A DNA stretch of 37,455 nucleotides from Treponema sp. UBA792 (GTDB lineage: Bacteria > Spirochaetota > Spirochaetia > Treponematales > Treponemataceae), in assembly GCA_002296965.1 (NCBI GenBank), contig DBIW01000001.1, positions 1 through 37,455 of the forward strand, read 5' to 3'. The notes below the pieces were generated by a model. The model was not told where the DNA came from and did not search any database. It saw only the letters and a program-made list of their open reading frames with translations. A program made the translations under genes and the position numbers. Of the stretch, positions 25,055 through 31,539 are shown piece by piece. Within the stretch, counting starts at the first letter, position 1, and each line of letters opens with the position of its first letter.

Positions 25055-26095
25055 ATGGAAAAGATAATTCTCACAGGGCTCCTACCGGACGAGATAACGG
25101 AATCGCTCGGTCTGGAGCAGAAATTCCGCGGGCGGCAGATCTTCAGATGGATAGGCGCCGGAGCCGGCAACTTCGACATGATGACAAATCTCAGCGCGGA
25201 GCTCCGTACCCGGCTGAAGGACATGGCTCTTCTGCGCTCATCATCAGTAACAGGAACGCTCAGAGATCCCGACGGAACGGTGAAACTCCAGATAACGCTC
25301 CATGACGGCAACGCCGTGGAGACCGTTCTGCTCACCGACAGGGAAGGACGGAGAACCGCCTGCGTCTCCTGCCAGGCCGGCTGCGCGATGGGATGCGCAT
25401 TCTGCCGCACGGGAACACTTGGGCTTGCGAGGAATCTCCTGCCGGGAGAAATAGTGGAGCAGTTCCTCTGGCTTGAGCAGGAGGCCGGAAGACTTGACAA
25501 CATCGTATTCATGGGAATGGGAGAGCCGATGCAGAATCTGGACGGAATCCGGAAGGCTGTGCGGATTCTTACAGACAGGGACGGCCGCGCGCTGTCCGCA
25601 CGGAGAATCACACTGTCAACCTGCGGAATAATAAAAGGAATATATGATCTTGCCGAAAACGGTCCGTCAGTAAGGCTGGCCGTATCGCTGACCACAGCCG
25701 ACCAGAAATTCAGGGAAGAGCTGATGCCCATTGCAAAGGCGAATCCCCTTCCTGAGCTCAAGCGGGCCGTCAGGTTTTTCACCGAAAAGACAGGCAGGCG
25801 CGTAACTCTGGAGGCAGCACTTATGGACGGCGTGAACACTGATACTGACGCCGCCGCGGACATGATGGAATTCGCGGCTGGACTTGACGTGAACATAAAC
25901 CTGATTCCGTGGAATCCGGTGCCGGGACTTCCGTTCAGGGAACCGTCCGCCGGAACAACGGAGAATTTCGCGGAAAGGCTCAGAAGGGCGGGTCTTAATG
26001 TAACGCTCAGGACAAGACGCGGGCGCTCCATAGGAGGAGCCTGCGGCCAGCTCGGAAGGACAGAGGTAAACGACAATGCACAGCAGCAGGACTAG
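25055..26095 (+). CDS. rlmN: Dual-specificity rRNA/tRNA adenine C2-methyltransferase
   Basis: A 346-residue radical-SAM enzyme that methylates C2 of A2503 in 23S rRNA and A37 in some tRNAs. The radical-SAM cysteines are C110, C114 and C117 in the CxxxCxxC arrangement. VFMGMGEPMQNLDGIRKAV and ITLSTCGIIKGI are family signatures. The cysteine that is methylated during catalysis lies in GGACGQL near the C-terminus. Length is normal. The start is four bases after the TPR stop, and its 3' end overlaps the next lipoprotein gene by 20 bases, so it is expressed within this plus-strand operon. Confidence 0.95.
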   Translation: MEKIILTGLLPDEITESLGLEQKFRGRQIFRWIGAGAGNFDMMTNLSAELRTRLKDMALLRSSSVTGTLRDPDGTVKLQITLHDGNAVETVLLTDREGRRTACVSCQAGCAMGCAFCRTGTLGLARNLLPGEIVEQFLWLEQEAGRLDNIVFMGMGEPMQNLDGIRKAVRILTDRDGRALSARRITLSTCGIIKGIYDLAENGPSVRLAVSLTTADQKFREELMPIAKANPLPELKRAVRFFTEKTGRRVTLEAALMDGVNTDTDAAADMMEFAAGLDVNINLIPWNPVPGLPFREPSAGTTENFAERLRRAGLNVTLRTRRGRSIGGACGQLGRTEVNDNAQQQD

Positions 26096-26846
26096 AAAAG
26101 CCGCGGCGGTGTCCGCATCAGCGCTGACTATTATTCTGATGGCATCATGCGCGACGACAAAGAGCACGTCCTCACATGACGAGGGACGGATTCTTCAAAG
26201 CAGGGAATTCCCATACACTCAGGAGACCTGCAGCGAGAATTCTGAATTCCTCGACATGAAGCTGAGCTATCCGGTGTTCTCGTCGGAACGTCTCGCAGAA
26301 CTGAACACACGGGTGCGCAACAGCATAAAAAGCTACAGCGGCTCATTCAAAAAGGCGGCGGAGAGCGACTGGTACATTCTGCGCGATGCTAGAAAGGACG
26401 ATTATCCCGACGGAAAAATTCCTCCGTTCATATATTCCGCCAAAGGAACCGCAGAGACATCCGATGACACGGCAAGCGTGCTCGTCACGACCTACATATA
26501 TAGCGGCGGCGCGCACGGAGCCACCCAGCTCTCATCCTGGACATACAGCGAGAAGGAGCAGAAATTCCTCGACATAACGGAAGCCTCCGGAATGGACCTG
26601 AACGTAATCGCGATGGAATGCAGGGACAGCCTGATTGCCGGACTAAAGTACGGTGACGGTTCCCCCTCATCGGAAGCGGAAAGAAAGCAGTGGATAAGGG
26701 ACGGAACCGCGCCTGAGCACGGAAATTACGAGATATTCACGGTGGACGGCAGGAATCTGACGGTATGGTTCGAGGAATACAAAGTCGCACCATATTCATG
26801 CGGCATCCAGAAGGTGAGGATAAAACTCAGGCGGGGCGGCAACTGA
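26076..26846 (+). CDS. Lipoprotein with DUF4163/DUF3298-type domains
   Basis: A 256-residue predicted lipoprotein: basic N-terminus, hydrophobic core and lipobox LMASC with Cys25. The mature part has the two-domain RsiV/YjcM-like layout. First, an N-terminal DUF4163-like part (LKLSYPVFSS-type: MKLSYPVFSSERLAELN). Then a DUF3298 part with YIYSGGAHG and, near the end, VWFEEYKVAPYSCGI, both typical. In RsiV this fold binds lysozyme; whether this protein binds lysozyme or another ligand cannot be told. AGAGG lies nine bases before the ATG inside the end of rlmN. Last gene of the plus-strand run that begins at lnt. Confidence 0.82.
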   Translation: MHSSRTRKAAAVSASALTIILMASCATTKSTSSHDEGRILQSREFPYTQETCSENSEFLDMKLSYPVFSSERLAELNTRVRNSIKSYSGSFKKAAESDWYILRDARKDDYPDGKIPPFIYSAKGTAETSDDTASVLVTTYIYSGGAHGATQLSSWTYSEKEQKFLDITEASGMDLNVIAMECRDSLIAGLKYGDGSPSSEAERKQWIRDGTAPEHGNYEIFTVDGRNLTVWFEEYKVAPYSCGIQKVRIKLRRGGN

Positions 26847-26863
26847 CTGCCCTGGATTTTTAC

Positions 26864-26892
26864 TTGAATATAAGTCCGGATTCATTTATAAT
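26864..26892 (+). promoter_or_regulatory. Promoter of the HMA-like/dehydrogenase operon
   Basis: TTGAAT (26864-26869), a 17-base spacer, perfect TATAAT (26887-26892). Leader of about 55 bases before ATG 26955. Confidence 0.7.
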
Positions 26893-26916
26893 CGGATCCG
26901 TGCTTTTGCTGAGGGA

Positions 26917-26940
26917 GATTATCTTTCCATTTTGATAATC
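26917..26940 (+). promoter_or_regulatory. Leader hairpin abutting the ribosome binding site
   Basis: GATTATC (26917-26923), a 10-base loop, GATAATC (26934-26940), with the Shine-Dalgarno AGGAG starting at the very next base (26941). Perfect 7-base arms. It could modulate translation of the downstream small protein. Confidence 0.4.
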
Positions 26941-26954
26941 AGGAGTAATCCGTA

Positions 26955-27164
26955 ATGCAGAAAAAAATTTATGTGGTCGGCATGTTCGATGCTGAATCAG
27001 CGGAAAAAGTTCAGGCCGCGGTCGGAGCCGTAGCCGGTGTCACCGGAGTGACTGCAAATGCGGACAAGGCACAGGTTCTTGTTGATTTCGATGAAACCGC
27101 TGCTGGCACGGAGGATGCGGTGAATGCCGCCATTCAGAGCGCCGGAGTAGATATCGTAGGCTGA
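26955..27164 (+). CDS. Small HMA-like domain protein lacking the metal-binding cysteines
   Basis: A 69-residue protein with the beta-alpha-beta-beta-alpha-beta pattern and length of heavy-metal-associated (HMA/CopZ) domains: KIYVVGMFDAESAEKVQAAV, then GVTGVTANADKAQVLVDFD, then EDAVNAAIQSAGVDIVG. In a metallochaperone GMxCxxC would sit where this has GMFDAES, so both cysteines are absent and copper binding in the usual way is excluded. It may be an interaction or sensing domain. AGGAG lies nine bases before the ATG. Its stop overlaps the start of the dehydrogenase gene as TGATG, so the two are translated together and probably act together. Confidence 0.75.
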   Translation: MQKKIYVVGMFDAESAEKVQAAVGAVAGVTGVTANADKAQVLVDFDETAAGTEDAVNAAIQSAGVDIVG

Positions 27165-28114
27165 TGATTAAGCTTACCGTTCTGGACGGACACGCGCTGA
27201 ATCCGGGGGATCTGTCCTGGGAGCCCCTGCATGATATTGCGGATGTGACTGTATATGAAAGAACCCCGCCGGAGCTTGCTGCTGAACGGATAGCAGATTC
27301 AGCAGCCATTCTTTTGAACAAAGTCCGCATAGACGAAAAAATTCTTTCAAAATGCCCGAACCTCAGATATATCGGTGTCCTTGCGACAGGATATAACGTC
27401 ATTGACCTTGACGCAGCGGCCGCGCACGGAATAACCGTAACGAACATTCCATCCTACAGCACTGATGCCGTAGCCCAGCACGTGTTCGCGCTGATAACAT
27501 ATTTCACAAACAGCGTCGCGCTCCATGCGGAGTCAGTAAGAAAAGGCGGCTGGACAAAAAGCCCGGATTTCTGCTACTGGGAAAGGCCGCTGACGGAACT
27601 GGCGGGAAAGACACTGGGCGTGCTCGGTTTCGGACATATAGGAAAGAAAGTGTGCGCGATAGGAGAGGCTTTCGGAATGAGGACGATATTCCACACAAGA
27701 ACCCCTCCGGCAGCCTCAGACGCGGAATCCGTGCCCTTCGACGATCTGTTCTCCCGATCGGACTTTCTGAGCCTTCATGTTCCGCTTTCCGCCGCCACGG
27801 AGAGAATCGTCAATGCAAGGACGCTCTCGCTCATGAAACCGTCCGCCATTCTCATCAACACGGCGCGGGGCGGATGTGTTGACGAGAAGGAGCTCGCGGC
27901 CGCCCTGAACTGCGGAAGAATCGCAGGATATGCGGCGGATGTCTCCACGGAAGAGCCGATGGACGGGAACAGTCCCCTGCTCCATGCGGAGAACTGCATA
28001 ATCACGCCGCATATAGCATGGGCTCCGCTTGAGACACGGAAACGTCTGCTCGGAATCGCGGCCGACAACCTTAAAAGCTGGCTTGCCGGAACCGCGAAAA
28101 ACACCATATACTGA
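27164..28114 (+). CDS. D-2-hydroxyacid dehydrogenase (NAD-dependent)
   Basis: A 316-residue cytosolic oxidoreductase of the D-isomer 2-hydroxyacid dehydrogenase family, close to glycerate dehydrogenase / hydroxypyruvate reductase types. The Rossmann motif is LGVLGFGHIGKKV near residue 150. Catalytic residues are recognisable: Arg in NTARGG, Glu in STEEPMDGNSP and His in ITPHIAWAP, and LATGYNVIDLDAA is the typical substrate-loop segment. The start is coupled (TGATG) to the HMA-like gene. The exact substrate (hydroxypyruvate, glyoxylate or another 2-oxoacid) cannot be fixed from sequence alone. An intrinsic terminator follows at 28240. Confidence 0.9.
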   Translation: MIKLTVLDGHALNPGDLSWEPLHDIADVTVYERTPPELAAERIADSAAILLNKVRIDEKILSKCPNLRYIGVLATGYNVIDLDAAAAHGITVTNIPSYSTDAVAQHVFALITYFTNSVALHAESVRKGGWTKSPDFCYWERPLTELAGKTLGVLGFGHIGKKVCAIGEAFGMRTIFHTRTPPAASDAESVPFDDLFSRSDFLSLHVPLSAATERIVNARTLSLMKPSAILINTARGGCVDEKELAAALNCGRIAGYAADVSTEEPMDGNSPLLHAENCIITPHIAWAPLETRKRLLGIAADNLKSWLAGTAKNTIY

Positions 28115-28160
28115 CAAACTGACGGCCACGTCCTTATACGCTCTGCTTTACCGAAACCAT

Positions 28161-28212
28161 AAAAAATCACCCGGAATACGCACAAGCCGTAGCCTGCATA
28201 TATTCCGGGTGA
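28161..28212 (-). terminator. Intrinsic terminator of the GH31 gene
   Basis: On the minus strand TCACCCGGAATA (28212-28201), a 22-base loop, TATTCCGGGTGA (28178-28167), then T6 (28166-28161). The 12-base arms are perfect. Confidence 0.75.
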
Positions 28213-28239
28213 AGCCGTACCTTTTGCACGGCGCAAATT

Positions 28240-28269
28240 CCGGACCGTTCGCCGGTTCCGGCCGTTTTT
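28240..28269 (+). terminator. Probable terminator of the dehydrogenase operon
   Basis: CCGGA-CCG (28240-28247), a 5-base loop, CGG-T-TCCGG (28253-28261) with one bulged T, then CCG and T5 ending at 28269, two bases before the end of the convergent GH31 gene. Confidence 0.55.
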
Positions 28270-28270
28270 C

Positions 28271-30253
28271 CTATCTGACTCTTCTGAACACAGGAATCAT
28301 ATCAATCGGAGCGTCAGCCCTTATCACAAGACCTCCATCATACTCCTTTCCGTCATTTATGTTCTCCCATCTTCCGGCCGGAAGATAGACATCCCTGCTG
28401 TATGTGTCGGCCTCAAGCACCGGCGCGACAAGATAGTCGGGACCGAACATATACTGATCGCGCAGTTCCCAGCACTTCTTGTCATCAGGGAATTCATAGA
28501 ACATGGCCCTCATCGCAGGAGCTCCAGTTTCTGACGCCTCCCTCATCACTTCTGCGATGTAGGGCTTGAGCGACTCACGGAGCCTTATCTGCCGCTCCAT
28601 GATTTTCTGCGCGTCCGGACCGTAGCTCCATATTTCGTTCGGGCGGCCGGTATAAAGGTATCCACCTCCGAAATCCTTGTCAGAAAGAGGAGGAATGTCA
28701 TGGGGATCACGGTCGCCGTGAAGCCTGAGGACAGGCGTGAACACCGCGAACTCGAACCATCTCTCAAGCAGCTGGACAAATGCCGGATCCTCCGGATTTC
28801 CGTACATGAAGCCGCCTATGTCCGTGGTCCACCACGGAATTCCCGCGATTCCCATATTTATGCCTTCGACCACAGAATCACGAAGACATTCAAATGTGGA
28901 CTGGACATCACCGTTCCAGAGGACGGTTCCGTACTTCTGGCTGCCGACCCAGGCGCATCTCTCCAGGTTCACGATGTCCTTCTTTCCCATCTCCGTCATC
29001 CCGTCAAAGAAAGCCTTTGAGTACAGCTTGGGATATATGTTCGACACTGCCAGAGCCGGTCCCATCTGATACCTGTAGTTGTCGAAATCATATACGGTAT
29101 AATCCGGCTCGGCGTTGTCAAGCCAGAACATATCTATTCCGTACTTGACATAGTTCTCGTAGCAGACGTTCCAGATATAGCTGCGCGCCTCCGGATTCGT
29201 CGCATCGAATGTGGTGCAGTCACCGTTGAAGTCGTATGTCTGAGGAACACCGCGCTCGGTGCGGACGAGCATTCCCCTGTCAAGCATCTCATAGTAATGG
29301 CTGCATTTCTTGTCGACGGACGGCCATACGGAGACCATGACTTTTGTTCCCATGGCATGAAGCTCGTCGCACATCGCCTTGGGATCCGGCCAGTACTCCG
29401 GATCAAAGCCCCAGTCTCCCTGACGGATCCAATGGAAGAAGTCTATGACAATCACGTCAAGATGGATTCCCATGTCCCTGTATCTGCGTGCGACCGTAAG
29501 AACCTCGTCCTGTGTGCGGTAACGCAGCTTGCACTGCCAGAAACCAAGATAATCGCTTCCGAGAACGGGCGCGCGTCCGACAGCCTCGGTATACTTTCCG
29601 ACAATCTCGGAAGGAGTGTCTCCGGCCGTAATCCAGTAGTCCATCTCGGAAGTTGACTCGGCGGTCCACTCGGTCAGATTCTTTCCGAAAGACGCACGGC
29701 CCACGGCAGGACTGTTCCACAAAAATCCGTAGCCCAGATTTGACAGGGCGAACGGAATTGAAATCTGAGAGTTTCGCTGGGCAAGCTCAAGAACGCATCC
29801 CTTCATGTCGAGATAAGGAGTCTGATACTGCCCCATTCCGAATATCTTCTCGTCATCACGAGAGTCAAAGCGGACTGTAAGCCTGTATGCGCCGCCGTGT
29901 ATTCCCTTGTATTCGCGGTTTATGACCTTCGTGCAGACGCTTTCCCTGCTTGCGGACGGGTCGTAGCTTCTGTGATACTCATGGAGCACAAGCTTTCCGC
30001 CGTTGTAGAAGCTGATTACGCCGTTCGGATTGACTCTGGCAGTGATTTTTCCGTTCCTTATCTCGGCTCCGGTTCCGGCAACTGAGATTTCCGCGGTTCC
30101 CCTGTCAATCTCCTCGGTGAGGCCCCAGTCTTTTTCCGTGAATTCCGGCTCCATGGTTGAACGCACACGGAGAGAATTCTTTCCCCACGGCTCGATTCTG
30201 AGCGTCTCGCCGCCCTTTCTGAAAATCAGAAAATTTTCCTCTTTCTGGAACAT
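28271..30253 (-). CDS. GH31 alpha-xylosidase / alpha-glucosidase
   Basis: A 660-residue glycoside hydrolase of family 31. The catalytic nucleophile is D379 in MFWLDNAEPD and the acid/base is D449 in VLWNGDVQST; GFWQCKLRYRTQDEVLTVAR, LDVIVIDFFHW and GIPWWTTDIGG are family signatures. An N-terminal beta-sandwich spans the first ~220 residues. No signal peptide, so it acts in the cytoplasm on imported oligosaccharides. The FWQCKLRYR and FFHW segments are typical of alpha-xylosidase-like members, but alpha-glucosidase activity cannot be excluded. AAGGAAGG lies five bases before ATG 30253. Monocistronic, with a strong terminator; a 22-bp palindrome upstream may regulate it. Confidence 0.9.
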   Translation of the reverse strand: MFQKEENFLIFRKGGETLRIEPWGKNSLRVRSTMEPEFTEKDWGLTEEIDRGTAEISVAGTGAEIRNGKITARVNPNGVISFYNGGKLVLHEYHRSYDPSASRESVCTKVINREYKGIHGGAYRLTVRFDSRDDEKIFGMGQYQTPYLDMKGCVLELAQRNSQISIPFALSNLGYGFLWNSPAVGRASFGKNLTEWTAESTSEMDYWITAGDTPSEIVGKYTEAVGRAPVLGSDYLGFWQCKLRYRTQDEVLTVARRYRDMGIHLDVIVIDFFHWIRQGDWGFDPEYWPDPKAMCDELHAMGTKVMVSVWPSVDKKCSHYYEMLDRGMLVRTERGVPQTYDFNGDCTTFDATNPEARSYIWNVCYENYVKYGIDMFWLDNAEPDYTVYDFDNYRYQMGPALAVSNIYPKLYSKAFFDGMTEMGKKDIVNLERCAWVGSQKYGTVLWNGDVQSTFECLRDSVVEGINMGIAGIPWWTTDIGGFMYGNPEDPAFVQLLERWFEFAVFTPVLRLHGDRDPHDIPPLSDKDFGGGYLYTGRPNEIWSYGPDAQKIMERQIRLRESLKPYIAEVMREASETGAPAMRAMFYEFPDDKKCWELRDQYMFGPDYLVAPVLEADTYSRDVYLPAGRWENINDGKEYDGGLVIRADAPIDMIPVFRRVR

Positions 30254-30355
30254 AAAACCTTCCTTTGTAACATTGTTCGCCGCCTCCGGAATCCCGGAGC
30301 GGAATTATTCTTGAAATGATAGCACATTCTGCCTGTTTTCTCACTGAAATAATTG

Positions 30356-30377
30356 TATAAAAATACTTATTTTTATA
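30356..30377. promoter_or_regulatory. A/T palindrome in the divergent GH31 / alarmone synthetase region
   Basis: TATAAAAATA (30356-30365), CT, TATTTTTATA (30368-30377): perfect 10-base arms. It lies 103 bases upstream of the GH31 start and 163 bases upstream of the alarmone synthetase start. The rest of the 286-base intergenic stretch has GC-rich and A/T-rich patches but no gene. Confidence 0.45.
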
Positions 30378-30436
30378 ACGGAACACATCGGGACGGCGGC
30401 GCGGATATTTTATTTCTGTTATATCCTGAATCCGCA

Positions 30437-30465
30437 TTGAATTCCGGGGACTTTGTCATTATTTT
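30437..30465 (+). promoter_or_regulatory. Promoter of the alarmone synthetase gene
   Basis: TTGAAT (30437-30442), a 17-base spacer, TATTTT (30460-30465). The predicted start at about 30472 excludes the upstream TTG 30453 as translation start and supports ATG 30540. Confidence 0.5.
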
Positions 30466-30539
30466 TATCAGAAGAGGAAGACAAAATTCAAGCCGTCCGT
30501 CCGTTCATTTCCGGACAGGGCCGGCATACGGGCAAAAAA

Positions 30540-31295
30540 ATGAGCACAGAAGAAAATTCAGAGGACAACTACGGAATCGGAGACATAAAGGAAAGCCTTG
30601 AGGCGATCACTGAGGAGCAGATACCGGCCGGCGCATCGGCGCTTCCGCAGCTTATGACAAACAAAATAACCGCCGCGGACGACTTCTACAGGATGGCGTT
30701 CCAGTTCCAGCAGATAATGATGATCTACGAGAGCGCGGCAAAGCAAATAGAGACCAAGCTGGAGATTCTGAACAAGGAGAACAAGGTCAGCGGAAAGAGA
30801 AGTCCGATAGACACCGTAAAGTCAAGGATAAAAAGCGCGGACAGCATCGCCGCGAAACTTGCGAAAAGAAATCTTCCAGTCACATTCGAATCCATGATGA
30901 TGAACCTGAATGACATCGCCGGAGTCCGGGTTATATGTCCGTACATATCAGACATATACACGGTGCGCGACATACTGCTGAAGCAGCCGGACATAAAACT
31001 GATAAAACAGAACGACTACATTGAACATCCGAAGGAATCAGGCTACAGAAGTCTTCACATCGTAGTGGAAATTCCAGTCTACCTTGCCAAAAGCGCGCAC
31101 AATGTCCGGGTCGAGATACAGCTGAGAACAATCGCAATGGATTTCTGGGCCAGCCTTGAGCATCAGCTCCATTACAAGACGACGGCGAAGGTTCCGGACA
31201 GCGTAAGGCGGGAACTCTTCCGTGTGGCGGAGACCATAGCCGCGACCGACCGGGAGATGGAGGAGATCGCACTGGAGCTCCAGCAGCTGGAATAA
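30540..31295 (+). CDS. Small alarmone synthetase (RelA/SpoT synthetase domain only)
   Basis: A 251-residue cytosolic (p)ppGpp synthetase. It has only the RelA_SpoT synthetase domain: DIAGVRVICPYISDIY, then HPKESGYRSLHIVVE (nucleotide-binding tyrosine and histidine), VEIQLRTIAMDFWASLEHQ at the active site. There is no HD hydrolase domain and no TGS/ACT regulatory tail, so it resembles RelP/RelQ/YjbM-type small synthetases. The first ~40 residues are acidic and variable. ATG 30540 follows an A7 run without a clear Shine-Dalgarno. Its location between carbohydrate genes is not a typical operon context; it is transcribed alone. Confidence 0.88.
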   Translation: MSTEENSEDNYGIGDIKESLEAITEEQIPAGASALPQLMTNKITAADDFYRMAFQFQQIMMIYESAAKQIETKLEILNKENKVSGKRSPIDTVKSRIKSADSIAAKLAKRNLPVTFESMMMNLNDIAGVRVICPYISDIYTVRDILLKQPDIKLIKQNDYIEHPKESGYRSLHIVVEIPVYLAKSAHNVRVEIQLRTIAMDFWASLEHQLHYKTTAKVPDSVRRELFRVAETIAATDREMEEIALELQQLE

Positions 31296-31404
31296 GGCAT
31301 GATCCGTTCATTCGGCGAATTCTCAGGAGCAAGGCTCAATCCCGAGAGGGAAAGGAATCTCCCCTTCTCCATCAGAAATCCGGAATGAAGCCCGGAAAAC
31401 AGAA

Positions 31405-31435
31405 AAGCTCCGGTGCTGGAAAGCAGCCGGAGCTT
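31405..31435. terminator. Hairpin downstream of the alarmone synthetase gene
   Basis: AAGCTCCGG (31405-31413) and CCGGAGCTT (31427-31435) with an inner TGCT/AGCA stem. On the minus strand it is followed by TTT-CTG-TTTT, so it best fits a terminator for the convergent GH94 gene. Confidence 0.5.
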
Positions 31436-31475
31436 CACGTCATTCAGGGTTTATTCAAACCGTAAAAACGGATGA

Positions 31476-31506
31476 GCCAAGGCCTTGAGCGTAAGCGCGC
31501 CTTGGC
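31476..31506. terminator. Second hairpin between alarmone synthetase and GH94 genes
   Basis: GCCAAGGC (31476-31483) and GCCTTGGC (31499-31506), perfect arms, with T5 tracts eight bases away on both sides. It could stop transcription from either direction. The 244-base interval holds these two hairpins and no convincing gene. Confidence 0.5.
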
Positions 31507-31539
31507 CAGACGTATTTTTCCGAAACAGAATCCGGAAAC

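Noticed and set aside
24358..26076. A 572-residue open frame on the minus strand
   Set aside because: Antisense to the TPR protein and rlmN; serine-rich translation with no motif, explained by codon bias of the sense genes.
28115..28270. Riboswitch-like structure between the dehydrogenase and GH31 genes
   Set aside because: The two strong hairpins are fully explained as convergent intrinsic terminators, and no start codon lies downstream of them.
31299..31388. A 29-codon frame directly after the alarmone synthetase stop
   Set aside because: Too short to judge, no motif, and only an AAGG next to the stop as a weak ribosome binding site; could be the remnant of a longer C-terminus.
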